Shown: positions 16,066 through 24,694 of the stretch, piece after piece
Numbering within the stretch: position 1 is the stretch's first letter
Layout: each line of letters opens with the position of its first letter
Assembly (NCBI RefSeq): GCF_014852585.1
Contig: NZ_JACVBX010000011.1
Location: 124,001-188,000, forward strand
Source of the DNA: Pseudomonas sp. PDM18
Lineage (GTDB): Bacteria > Pseudomonadota > Gammaproteobacteria > Pseudomonadales > Pseudomonadaceae
Reading direction: 5' to 3'
DNA: 64,000 nucleotides
The notes under the pieces: generated by a model
What the model saw: only the letters and a program-made list of their open reading frames with translations
What the model was told of the DNA's origin: nothing
Databases searched by the model: none
Translations under genes and position numbers: made by a program

Positions 16066-17319
16066 TCAGGCGTTGCCAGCGGGAGCCGTGGAGGGGTGGT
16101 CTGCGCGGTATCCGCGTGCGCCGAACCAGACGATGTACAGGTAGCACACCAGCGGCACGGCGAAGGAGGGCAGCAGGCCTATGCGGTCGGCAAAGAAGGC
16201 CTGCACCAGCGGCATCACGGCGCCGCCGACGATGGCCATGCAGAGCAGGCCGGAGCCTTTGCTGGTGAGGTTACCCAGGCCTTCCAGGGCAAGGGAGAAG
16301 ATGGTCGGGAACATGATCGAGTTGAACAGGCCGATCAGGATCAGCGCCCACATCGCCACATGCCCGCCGACACTCAGCGCGATGCCGATCAGCACCGCGA
16401 TCGCCACGGCGTTGAAGGCCAGCAGGCGGTTCGGCGCAATGGAACGCATCAGCGCACTGCCGATGAAGCGGCCGACCATGGCGCCGCCCCAGTAGAACGA
16501 CAGGTACTTGCCGGCTTGGTCGGCGGGCAGCCCGGCGATGTCCGGCTGGCCCATCAGGCTGACCAGGTAGCTGCCGATGGACACCTCGGCACCGACATAG
16601 CAGAAGATCGCGATGACCCCGAACACCAGGTGGCGGTGGGCAAGGATCGACTGACGCCCAGCCACGCCGTCGGTGGGCTCGCCGTGGTGGATCTTAGGCA
16701 GGCGGAACAGGGCGATCAGCACCGCAATGGCGAACAGCAGGCCGGCCAGCACCAGGTAGGGCGTCTTCACCGAGTCCGCTTCGCTGGCGGCGGAGCTGCC
16801 GATCTGCGAGGCGGCACCGGCGCCGATGGCGAGGATGGTCACCGAGCCGACCAGTGGGCCGACCGTGGTGCCCAGGGAGTTGAAGGCCTGGGTCAGGTTC
16901 AGCCGGCTGGCAGCGGTGGCCGCCGGCCCGAGCACGTTCACGTAGGGGTTGGCCGCGACCTGCAGCAGGGTAATGCCGGAGGCGAGGATGAACAGTGCGG
17001 CGAGGAAGAACGGGTAGGACTGCGCGCCGGCCGCGGGGTAGAAGAGCAGGCAGCCGACGCCGGCAGTGGCCAGGCCAACGATGATGCCGCTCTTGTAACC
17101 GACCTTCTCCACCAGCCGCCCGGAAGGGAAGGACATGATGAAGTAGGCGCCGAAGAAGCAGAACTGCACCAGCGAGGCCTCGACGTAGGACAGGGTGAAG
17201 ACCGCCTTGAGGTGCGGCACGAGAATGTCGTTGAGCGAGGTGATCAGGCCCCACATGAAGAACAGCAGGGTCAGCACCGTGAGGGCGCTGGTGTGGCGGT
17301 TGGTGGTCGACTGGTCCAT
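16066..17319 (-). CDS. Sugar MFS transporter, FucP / GluP-like
   Basis: 417 aa with about 12 hydrophobic segments. The N-terminal 'FFMWGLITSLNDILVPHLK' and 'QVAANPYVNVLG' segments are hallmarks of the fucose/glucose-galactose:H+ symporter subfamily. Single gene between the molybdenum hydroxylase operon and the pirin gene, without adjacent sugar catabolic genes, so the sugar is unknown. An alternative upstream start is possible but the ATG at 17319 follows a purine-rich AGGAGT RBS (in reverse sense), which supports it. Confidence 0.85.
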   Translation of the reverse strand: MDQSTTNRHTSALTVLTLLFFMWGLITSLNDILVPHLKAVFTLSYVEASLVQFCFFGAYFIMSFPSGRLVEKVGYKSGIIVGLATAGVGCLLFYPAAGAQSYPFFLAALFILASGITLLQVAANPYVNVLGPAATAASRLNLTQAFNSLGTTVGPLVGSVTILAIGAGAASQIGSSAASEADSVKTPYLVLAGLLFAIAVLIALFRLPKIHHGEPTDGVAGRQSILAHRHLVFGVIAIFCYVGAEVSIGSYLVSLMGQPDIAGLPADQAGKYLSFYWGGAMVGRFIGSALMRSIAPNRLLAFNAVAIAVLIGIALSVGGHVAMWALILIGLFNSIMFPTIFSLALEGLGNLTSKGSGLLCMAIVGGAVMPLVQAFFADRIGLLPSFAVPLVCYLYIVWFGARGYRADHPSTAPAGNA

Positions 17320-17465
17320 CGCGGACTCCTTGGGCCAGAAGTATCGGGCTTGCCATCGGCAAGGGTTCGGGGCGCGCGATGTTGCGGCAAGCCGCCGCGC
17401 GAATCCTCAGTCATTCGCCGATTTCGACAGCGGGGCGGCGATTTCTGATCGGTGTCTCTGTACGG

Positions 17466-18332
17466 CTAGCGCGGCAGTTCGATGCGCCCTTGCTCGCCCG
17501 GCACCGTCGGCCAGTCACGGGCGGCCCAGCGGGCGCGGGCGCTGTCGATCAGTTGGGGGTCGCTGGCGACGAAGTTCCAGTTCATCCGCCGCGGCCCGTC
17601 CAGCGGGTCACCGCCGATGATCACCGCGTGGCAGTCGCCGCAGGCGGATAGAGTGAAGTCCACACCTTCGGGCAGTACCACCAACTGGTGCAGCGGTAGC
17701 GATTCGTCGTCCAGCAGCGCTTCGCCTTCGATCAGGTATAGCGCGCGCTCGGGATGTTCGTTCGGGATCGCCAGGGTTGCGCCCGCGCTGAGCTGCAGGT
17801 CGGCGTAAAGCGTCTTCGAACGAACCGGCACCGGCGACTCCAGGCAGAAGCCGGCGCCGGCGATCATGCGGATGCGCACGCCCAGGCTGTCGCTCTCCGG
17901 CAGGCTGGCGCTGGCGTGGTGGCTGTAGCTGGGTTCGCAGTCTTCCAGTTCACGCGGCAGGGCCAGCCAGACTTGCAGGCCGTGCAGGCGCGAGCCGCTG
18001 CGCAACAGGTCGGCCGGGGTCCGCTCGACGTGGGCGACGCCGCGCCCGGCTGTCATCCAGCTGACGTCGCCGGGCAGCACGAGCTGGTCCGAGCCGAGGC
18101 TGTCCTTGTGCTGTACCTGGCCTTCGAACAGGTAGGTAAGGGTGGACAGGCCGATGTGCGGGTGCTGGCGGATGTCCATGCCGTGCTCCGGCGCGAAGCT
18201 GCTTTCGAGCATGTGGTCGAAGAACACGAAGGGGCCGACGCTGCGGCGCTGGGCCGAGGGCAGGGGGCGCAGGATGGGCACGCCCTCGACGTCTTCGGCG
18301 CGCGGGCGGATGGCTAGCAGGCTGTCGCTCAT
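17466..18332 (-). CDS. Pirin family protein
   Basis: 288 aa bicupin. Putative metal ligands His57 and His59 ('HPHIG'), His101 and Glu103 ('AHVERTP') fit the pirin metal site. Bacterial pirins include quercetin 2,3-dioxygenases and redox or metabolic modulators; most are uncharacterised. Encoded alone, divergent from the DUF3859 gene. Confidence 0.9.
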   Translation of the reverse strand: MSDSLLAIRPRAEDVEGVPILRPLPSAQRRSVGPFVFFDHMLESSFAPEHGMDIRQHPHIGLSTLTYLFEGQVQHKDSLGSDQLVLPGDVSWMTAGRGVAHVERTPADLLRSGSRLHGLQVWLALPRELEDCEPSYSHHASASLPESDSLGVRIRMIAGAGFCLESPVPVRSKTLYADLQLSAGATLAIPNEHPERALYLIEGEALLDDESLPLHQLVVLPEGVDFTLSACGDCHAVIIGGDPLDGPRRMNWNFVASDPQLIDSARARWAARDWPTVPGEQGRIELPR

Positions 18333-18462
18333 GATGGTGTCCAGTGGTCCGATCCACGCATGATAGACGCTTGGCGCCGCGCCGCCCCGTACGGCGTCAA
18401 GCTGTCATCAGGCTGTCACGGCGATGTCATAGCCTCGCGCGGACCCCAACAAGGAGCGCGAC

Positions 18463-18936
18463 ATGTCCATTTCCCGCCTGCCAGCAGTCCTGGCTCTCTC
18501 CCTGACTTGTGCCTTCGCTTCCTCGGCGTTCGCCGAAGTACGCGTCAACGGCCCGGTGGAGTACGGCGTCTTCGTCAGCAACTACAAGGATTACCAGCCC
18601 GGTGAGCGCGTGCTGAGCAGCAGCAAGGAGCAGCTCGAGTCCACGACCCGCGTTCCGGCAAAGCTCGGTACCAAGTTCGGTATGCGCTACCAGCTCAGCG
18701 GCAAGCAGGAAGGCGACACTCCGCTGACCCTGCTGTACTTCACCCCCGGCGTGGTGACCCCGGACGGCCAGCGCCACGACAAGCTCGAGGTCGTGCAGAA
18801 GCTGGTCGTGGGCGCGCCCACCGATGTGATGGCGTACCAGTTCACCGAGAACCACGAGGTGGTGCAGGGCCAGTGGCGCTTCATGGTGTTCCAGGGTGAC
18901 CGCCTGCTGGCGGAGAAGACTTTCACTGTCGAATAA
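18463..18936 (+). CDS. DUF3859 periplasmic protein
   Basis: 157 aa. Signal peptide of about 24 residues ending 'ASSAFA', then a beta-rich mature domain with 'VEYGVFVSNYKDYQPGERVLSS'. The pattern matches DUF3859, a family of unknown function found in gamma-proteobacteria. Well-formed gene with an upstream AAGGAG RBS and a downstream intrinsic terminator, so a single transcription unit. Confidence 0.8.
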   Translation: MSISRLPAVLALSLTCAFASSAFAEVRVNGPVEYGVFVSNYKDYQPGERVLSSSKEQLESTTRVPAKLGTKFGMRYQLSGKQEGDTPLTLLYFTPGVVTPDGQRHDKLEVVQKLVVGAPTDVMAYQFTENHEVVQGQWRFMVFQGDRLLAEKTFTVE

Positions 18937-18953
18937 GTCTCGTTGTATGAAAG

Positions 18954-18980
18954 AGCCCGGCCATATGCCGGGCTTTTCTT
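18954..18980 (+). terminator. Intrinsic terminator after the DUF3859 gene
   Basis: Stem AGCCCGGC / GCCGGGCT with CATAT loop, followed by TTTCTT. Confidence 0.85.
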
Positions 18981-19244
18981 TGCCTGCTGAAAGACACGGA
19001 TTACATCCTTTCCATTGGCAGGGGAGAAACAGTTTGTTACTTTGCCTGCACGATAGTCCCAACTCCCGGCGTGCAAGCAGAAGAGGAGAGGGGGCCAAAG
19101 CGCCCGCAAGCGCTCTGGCAGGAGTGTTACTGCACGGTGGCCCGGCTTTTTGTACGAGGCGACCGGCAGCCGAGAAACGAATAAGAACAGCGCCGGCCGC
19201 AATGACCGGGGCGATAAATCTTGGCCATGGAGGTAATGCTGTCT
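18981..19244 (+). other. Long leader/promoter region of the DUF1302-DUF1329 pair
   Basis: 264 bp without a gene. It contains a GGAGGT Shine-Dalgarno (19229-19234) correctly spaced for ATG 19245, a purine-rich stretch (AGAAGAGGAGAGGGGG) and no recognisable sigma54 or sigma70 consensus. An activator-dependent promoter is possible. Confidence 0.4.
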
Positions 19245-21206
19245 ATGAACAGTCGATTGGGTGCGCGCTCGTCCATTTTCTGGGCGCCGCGGCGGGCGGG
19301 GGCGGTGATGGGACTCTTGCCGCTGCTGGTGGCGGGGTCGGCCCAGGCCCTGGAATTCAAGCTGGCCGACAACGAGATCACCGGCTCGCTGGACAGCACG
19401 CTGTCCTACGGCGCCATGTGGCGCGTGCAGGGCCGCGACAAGAGCAACATCAGCGACATCAACGCCGACGACGGTAACCGCAACTTCGATACCGGCCTGG
19501 TCTCCCAGGTCTTCAAGCTCACCTCCGACCTCTCGGCCAAGTACCAGAACTACGGCCTGTTCATGCGTGGCACCGCCTACTACGACACGCAGATCATGGA
19601 CAAGCGCAACGACTACTACGACACCACCAACGGCGTGGAGCGTCCCAGCCAGTCGTTCCCCCAGGACGATCATTTCACCGATGACACCCGCCACATCGCC
19701 GGGCGCAAGGCCGAACTGCTGGACGCCTATCTGTCCGGCAGCTGGGACGTCGCCGAGCGCCCGCTGACCGGCCGCGTCGGCCGCCAGGTGCTGAACTGGG
19801 GCGAGGGTGTGTTCTACCGGGGCGGCATCAACACCATCAACCCGGTGGACGCCGCGCGCTTCCACCTGCCAGGCTCCGAGCTCAAGGAAGTGCTGGTGCC
19901 GACCGAAGCCCTGAGCCTGAACTTCGGCCTGACCGACGACCTGTCCATGGAGACCTTCTACCAGTGGAAGTGGAAGGAGACCCGCCTCGACTCGGTGGGC
20001 ACCTACTTCTCCGACACCGACCTGTTCAGCGACGGCGGCAACACCGCCTACACCACCGAGGACAACCCGCTGATCAAGGAGCTGCTGGGCGGCTACCCGC
20101 TGGTGTCCTCCCTCGGTCTGGTCGGCAACGGCCCGCACGGCCCGAACGCCTACCTGAACCCGGAGACCGGCACCTTCAAGGTGGCTAACGTCGGCAAGGA
20201 CATCGACGCCCGCGACAGCGGCCAGTTCGGCGTGGCCTTCCGCTACATCGCCGAGGAGCTCAACTCCACCGAATTCGGCTTCTACTTCGTCAACTACCAC
20301 GCCAAGGAGCCGCAGATCGCTGTCGACCTGCGCGGCTACCAGGGCGTCGATGTCGATGCGCTCAACGCGCTGCTCGGCCCGCTGGGCCTGGGCGAGGCGG
20401 TGCCGGGACTGGCCACGCTGGACATGGCCAGCAACGCCGAGGCGCGCCGCGACTACGTCGAAGACATCCGCATGTACGGCTTCAGCTTCAACACCACCCT
20501 GGGCGATGCCTCGGTGTCCGGCGAGATCGCCTACCGGCCGAACATGCCGATCAGCATTTCCGCCACCGACGACCTGCTCGGCGACCTGCTGACCCAGGGC
20601 GTGCTTGGCCAGACCAACCTGTTCGATGCCAACACACCGGCAAGCCAGGCCTGCGCGCCGGTGGCCGGCAAGCAGCTGTGCCGCGGCGAGCTGTTCGAGA
20701 ACTACGAGCGCGCCGAGACCTACAACATCTCGCTGTCGACCATCTACAACTTCGGCCCGCACCTGTCCTTCGACTCCATGACCGGCGTGGCCGAGCTGGC
20801 TTCCGAACACATCCGCGGCAGCAGCCTGAAGTACACCGCCTGGGACGGCAGCGAACGCAAGTTCGTCGGCGCCCAGGACAAGGCCTACGTTGGCGGTAAC
20901 GACGACGATGTGCAGATCAGCCGCGACAGCTACGGCTACACCCTGCTGCTCACCGGCAGCTGGAACGACGTCTACGCTGGGGTGAAGCTTTCGCCCTACG
21001 CCGTCTACCAGGAGGACTTCAGCGGCAACTCCGACCGCACCGGCAACTTCATCGAAGGCCGCAAGGCCTATACCCTCGGTATCGACGCCAGCTACCTGAA
21101 CACCTTCGAGGTCGGCACCCAGTACACCAACTACTACGGCGCCGGTTCCAGCAACTCCATGCGCGACCGCGACAACGTCTCGATCACCGCGAAATACTCG
21201 TTCTGA
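19245..21206 (+). CDS. DUF1302 outer-membrane porin-like protein
   Basis: 653 aa from ATG 19245, chosen because GGAGGT lies 10 nt upstream; earlier in-frame starts (19221, 19227, 19236) fall on or before the RBS. Signal peptide to about residue 38 ('VAGSAQALEF'), then a beta-strand-rich, Asp/Tyr/Asn-rich protein typical of an outer-membrane barrel and ending in an aromatic residue ('AKYSF'). DUF1302 proteins are usually encoded beside DUF1329 and often near MMPL/RND exporters in loci for hydrophobic substrates. Here only the DUF1329 partner is present, 13 bp downstream. Confidence 0.85.
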   Translation: MNSRLGARSSIFWAPRRAGAVMGLLPLLVAGSAQALEFKLADNEITGSLDSTLSYGAMWRVQGRDKSNISDINADDGNRNFDTGLVSQVFKLTSDLSAKYQNYGLFMRGTAYYDTQIMDKRNDYYDTTNGVERPSQSFPQDDHFTDDTRHIAGRKAELLDAYLSGSWDVAERPLTGRVGRQVLNWGEGVFYRGGINTINPVDAARFHLPGSELKEVLVPTEALSLNFGLTDDLSMETFYQWKWKETRLDSVGTYFSDTDLFSDGGNTAYTTEDNPLIKELLGGYPLVSSLGLVGNGPHGPNAYLNPETGTFKVANVGKDIDARDSGQFGVAFRYIAEELNSTEFGFYFVNYHAKEPQIAVDLRGYQGVDVDALNALLGPLGLGEAVPGLATLDMASNAEARRDYVEDIRMYGFSFNTTLGDASVSGEIAYRPNMPISISATDDLLGDLLTQGVLGQTNLFDANTPASQACAPVAGKQLCRGELFENYERAETYNISLSTIYNFGPHLSFDSMTGVAELASEHIRGSSLKYTAWDGSERKFVGAQDKAYVGGNDDDVQISRDSYGYTLLLTGSWNDVYAGVKLSPYAVYQEDFSGNSDRTGNFIEGRKAYTLGIDASYLNTFEVGTQYTNYYGAGSSNSMRDRDNVSITAKYSF

Positions 21207-21219
21207 TCCGGAGAGAACC

Positions 21220-22590
21220 ATGTACAAGAAGAGTTCCCTGATCGTCCTTGCCACGCTGACGGCCCTGGCTGTCACCGATGCGCGTGCTGCCGTCTCGGCC
21301 GACCAGGCCGCCCAGCTGAAGAGCAGCCTGACGCCGATGGGCGCGGAAAAGGCCGGCAACGCCGCCGGCAGCATTCCCGCCTGGAGCGGCGGACTGACGT
21401 CGGCTCCCGCCGGCTACAAGGGGCCGGGTGCGCACCACGTCGACCCGTTCCCCGGCGAGAAGCCCAAGTTCGTCATCACCAAGGCCAACCTCGACCAGTA
21501 CAAGGCCAACCTCACTCCGGGCCAGATCGCGCTGTTCAACGCCTACCCGGACAGCTACCAGATGCCGGTCTACGAGACTCACCGCACCGGCTCGGCGCCG
21601 CAGTGGGTCTACGACAACATCTACAAGAACGCCACCAGCGCCAAGCTGGTGGAAGGCGGTAACGGCTTCTCCGATGCCTACGGCGGCGTGCCGTTCCCGA
21701 TCCCGCAGAGCGGCGTGGAAGCGGTGTGGAACCACATCGCCCGCTACCGCGGCACCTACATCGTGCGGCGTTCTTCCCAGGCCGGTGTGCAGCGCAACGG
21801 TGCTTACGCGCTGGTGACCTCGCAGGACGAGGCACTGTTCCGCTTCTACGACCCCAAGGGCAGTTTCGAGAAGCTCGGCAACACCATGTTCTACTACATG
21901 ACCTTCACCACCGCCCCGGCCCGTCTGGCCGGTAACGGCGCGCTGGTGCAGGAGACCCTCGACCAGGTCAAGGAACCGCGCCAGGCCTGGGGCTACAACC
22001 CCGGCCAGCGCCGCGTGCGCCGCGCCCCGACGCTGGCCTACGACACGCCCATCGAAGACTCCGATGGCCTGCGCACCGCCGACGACACCGACATGTACAA
22101 CGGCGCGCCGGACCGTTACGACTGGACCCTGGTGGGCAAGAAGGAAATCTACATCCCCTACAACAACTATCAGATCACCAGCCCGGAGGTTAAGTACAAG
22201 GACCTGCTCACCCCCGGCCACGTCAATCCCAAGTACACCCGCTACGAGCTGCACCGCGTGTGGGTGGTGGACGGCAAGCTCAAGCCCGGCGCGCGGCACA
22301 TCTACTCGCGCCGCACCCTGTACCTCGACGAGGACAGCTGGGGCGCCGCCGTGGTGGACCAGTACGACGGTCGCGGTGAGCTGTGGCGGGTGTCGCTGGC
22401 GTACCTGAAGAGCTTCTACGAGCAGCCGATGGTGTGGACTGCGCTGGATACCTTCCATGACCTCCAGGCGCACCGCTACAGCATCCAGTGGCTGGATAAC
22501 GAGGAGCCGGGTACTGCCGACTTCAGCCAGCCGTCGCCGGATGAAGCCAACTTCAGCCCGTCGGCGTTGCGCCGTAAGGCATCGCGCTGA
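21220..22590 (+). CDS. DUF1329 periplasmic / LolB-like protein
   Basis: 456 aa with a cleavable signal ('MYKKSSLIVLATLTALAVTD', then ARA-A). The mature protein matches DUF1329, predicted to have a LolA/LolB-like lipid-binding fold. Conserved-looking segments: 'GFSDAYGGVPFPIP' and 'YDWTLVGKKEIYIPYNNYQ'. There is no lipobox Cys, so it is soluble. With the DUF1302 barrel it may form an envelope route for a hydrophobic compound (inference). A strong terminator closes the two-gene operon. Confidence 0.85.
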   Translation: MYKKSSLIVLATLTALAVTDARAAVSADQAAQLKSSLTPMGAEKAGNAAGSIPAWSGGLTSAPAGYKGPGAHHVDPFPGEKPKFVITKANLDQYKANLTPGQIALFNAYPDSYQMPVYETHRTGSAPQWVYDNIYKNATSAKLVEGGNGFSDAYGGVPFPIPQSGVEAVWNHIARYRGTYIVRRSSQAGVQRNGAYALVTSQDEALFRFYDPKGSFEKLGNTMFYYMTFTTAPARLAGNGALVQETLDQVKEPRQAWGYNPGQRRVRRAPTLAYDTPIEDSDGLRTADDTDMYNGAPDRYDWTLVGKKEIYIPYNNYQITSPEVKYKDLLTPGHVNPKYTRYELHRVWVVDGKLKPGARHIYSRRTLYLDEDSWGAAVVDQYDGRGELWRVSLAYLKSFYEQPMVWTALDTFHDLQAHRYSIQWLDNEEPGTADFSQPSPDEANFSPSALRRKASR

Positions 22591-22604
22591 GTCTGCGAAC
22601 GATG

Positions 22605-22632
22605 AAGGCCCCGCAAGGGGCCTTTTTTGTTT
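22605..22632 (+). terminator. Intrinsic terminator of the DUF1302-DUF1329 operon
   Basis: Stem AAGGCCCC / GGGGCCTT with GCAA tetraloop and a TTTTTGTTTT tract. Confidence 0.9.
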
Positions 22633-22731
22633 TGCAAGTGATGCGGTTCGTGCAGGAACGGGCCATGCCCGCGATCAGCCTGCAGGGCCGGCAATTTCTT
22701 TGGCCCTGGTGTTGCAGGTTTGCTGCGTTGG

Positions 22732-23101
22732 CTTGGGTGTATCTGCGCCGCTTTGGCGTGTGCGCGGACTTCTCGTTTCGCCCCCTCGGTCGAGTCACTT
22801 CTTCCAAACGCCGAAGAAGTAACCAAGAAGGCTTGCCCCGGACATCCGGTTTTTCGCTTGGGGCGAAAAATACCCTCGTTGAAGCGAAGTTTCAGGGGCA
22901 CGTCGCGAAGGGCCATCCCTGGCCCATCGCGACTCTCGCGACATCCATGTCGCTCAACCCCTGAAACTCCGCTTCAACGAGGCCTCCTGAACGGGGCATT
23001 CGGCGCGCGCGGATGTTTCTATGGAAGCCTTTAGAGCCGGAGTCGGAGCCGTAGCCGGAGAGGTGGTGCTCTTCGTAGGACCGAGGGGGACGCCTAGTCC
23101 T
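22732..23101. repeat. Long dispersed structured repeat, copy 1
   Basis: About 370 bp, homologous to 41041-41435. It contains near-perfect 25-bp inverted arms (22874-22898 and 22958-22982, one mismatch) around a 59-nt loop. A 121-bp core (22906-23026) differs from the second copy at only two positions. It fills the region between the convergent DUF1329 and Lrp genes. No convincing gene: short frames through it lack conserved start/RBS and differ between copies. No transposase and no recognisable target duplication. Confidence 0.85.
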
Positions 23102-23146
23102 TGCTCGCGAACCGCCCAGCGCCGACCCTCCTGTAGGAGCAGGACC

Positions 23147-23584
23147 TCAAGCCATCGGCGGCAACCGCCGCTTCACCGGGCTCTTCTTGACGATGGCGGT
23201 GTTGGTCTCGGCGAAACCATTGAGGTGATCGAGAATCTCGTCCAGCTGCTCCATGGAGCGCACGCACATCCGCGCATAGAAGCAGTCCTCGCCGGTGACC
23301 TTGTCGCACTCGGTGAATTCGGGGATCGCCAGGATCTGCTTCTCCACGTCCTGCAATTTCCCCGGCAGCGGGCGTACCCGGACGATGGCCTGCAACTGGT
23401 AGCCAAAGGCGCGCGGGTCGACGTTCACCGTGTAGCCGGTGATCACCTGACGCTCCTCCAGCTTGCGCAAACGCTCGGCGACGCTGGGCGAGCTCAGGCC
23501 GCTGACCTGGGCCAGGGCCTTGAGGGAAAGGCGCGAGTCTTCCATCAGCGCGGAAATCAGCAATTGGTCGATGTCGTCGGTCAT
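23147..23584 (-). CDS. Lrp/AsnC family transcriptional regulator
   Basis: 145 aa from ATG 23584; a longer in-frame extension to 23779 would overlap the divergent exporter gene. N-terminal winged HTH ('DIDQLLISALMEDSRLSLKAL', 'GLSSPSVAERLRKLEE') and C-terminal RAM ligand-binding domain ('ARMCVRSMEQLDEILDHLN'). Divergent from the EamA exporter gene with 130 bp between start codons, a standard arrangement in which the Lrp protein senses an amino acid and controls its exporter. The effector amino acid is unknown. Confidence 0.9.
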   Translation of the reverse strand: MTDDIDQLLISALMEDSRLSLKALAQVSGLSSPSVAERLRKLEERQVITGYTVNVDPRAFGYQLQAIVRVRPLPGKLQDVEKQILAIPEFTECDKVTGEDCFYARMCVRSMEQLDEILDHLNGFAETNTAIVKKSPVKRRLPPMA

Positions 23585-23714
23585 CGTGGCCTCGAAAGGT
23601 GAAGTCGAAGAGTTGCCTTGATAATAAAGGTGATCGATGGGATTTGCCTGCGTCAGGCGATGGAGTGCCCGAATCCCCCTGTTCATACTGGTCACCAACA
23701 AGCGGAGGTGATCC

Positions 23715-24608
23715 ATGAACGATTCAATCAGACGCGGCACCCTGGAAATGATCAGCGCCATGCTGATCTGCGGCACCATCGGCTGGCTGGTGGTGGTATC
23801 CGGTCAGCCGGTGCTGGACGTTGTGTTCTGGCGCTGCGCATTCGGCGCTGCGACGCTCCTGGTGATCTGCGCGGCCATGGGCTTCCTGCGCCCCGGTATT
23901 CTCACCCGCGCCACCTTCGGCCTGGCGCTGCTCAGCGGCGCAGCCATCGTCGGCAACTGGGTGCTGCTGTTCGGCTCCTACTCGCGGGCGTCCATCGCCA
24001 TCGGCACGGCGGTCTACAACGTGCAGCCGTTCCTGCTGGTGCTGCTGGGCGCGCTGTTCCTCGGCGAGAAGGTGACCGCGCAGAAACTCGCCTGGCTCGG
24101 CGTTTCCTTCGTCGGCATGCTGGCTATTGTCAGCGCGCACGGTGAAGCGGGGCAGGTGGGCAGCGACTATCTGGGTGGCATCGCCCTGGCCCTCGGCGCG
24201 GCGGGCCTGTATGCAGTGGCGGCGCTGATCATCAAGCGCCTGACCGGCGTGCCGCCGCACCTGATTGCGCTGATCCAGGCGGTGACCGGCATCCTGCTGC
24301 TGGCGCCCTGGGCGAACCTCTCTCCGTTGCCGCAGGCAACCAGCGCCTGGGCCAGCCTGGCAACCCTGGGTATCGTGCACACCGGCATCATGTACGTGCT
24401 GCTCTATGGCGCGATCCAGAAGCTGCCCACGGCGCTGACCGGCGCGCTGTCGTTCATCTATCCGATTGCCGCGATCTTCGTCGACTGGTTCGCCTTCGGC
24501 CACCGCCTGACGCCGTTGCAATGGCTGGGCGTGGTTGCCATCCTGCTGGCCGCCGCCGGCATGCAACGCGGCTGGAGCCTGAACCTGCGGCGCCTGGCCT
24601 GGCGCTGA
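23715..24608 (+). CDS. EamA/DMT family transporter
   Basis: 297 aa with about ten hydrophobic segments in two EamA repeats. The first includes 'AIGTAVYNVQPFLLVLLGALFLGEK' features and the second 'LPTALTGALSFIYPIAAIFVDW', the typical repeat endings. Probable inner-membrane exporter of an amino acid or related metabolite, presumably controlled by the divergent Lrp-type regulator. Confidence 0.88.
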   Translation: MNDSIRRGTLEMISAMLICGTIGWLVVVSGQPVLDVVFWRCAFGAATLLVICAAMGFLRPGILTRATFGLALLSGAAIVGNWVLLFGSYSRASIAIGTAVYNVQPFLLVLLGALFLGEKVTAQKLAWLGVSFVGMLAIVSAHGEAGQVGSDYLGGIALALGAAGLYAVAALIIKRLTGVPPHLIALIQAVTGILLLAPWANLSPLPQATSAWASLATLGIVHTGIMYVLLYGAIQKLPTALTGALSFIYPIAAIFVDWFAFGHRLTPLQWLGVVAILLAAAGMQRGWSLNLRRLAWR

Positions 24609-24694
24609 AATCCGTGCTTGCCTGACAATGCCGGGGAACCTGGGCCGCCGGGCGCAGGTCCTGTAGGCGGCAGAAATCAAGCAAGGAACGGACT

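Noticed and set aside
19125-19145. TGGCAGG...TTACTGC as a sigma54 promoter before the DUF1302 gene
   Set aside because: Wrong -24 sequence and spacing; lacks the invariant GC at -12.
18687-21374. Very long open frame antisense to the DUF1302 gene
   Set aside because: High-GC shadow: Val/Ala/Gly/His-rich, no domain, no RBS, and it covers several real genes on the other strand.
22602-22964. Short frames inside the long repeat as possible genes
   Set aside because: The frame is not conserved between the two copies (an indel in the loop changes it) and no RBS or start is shared.
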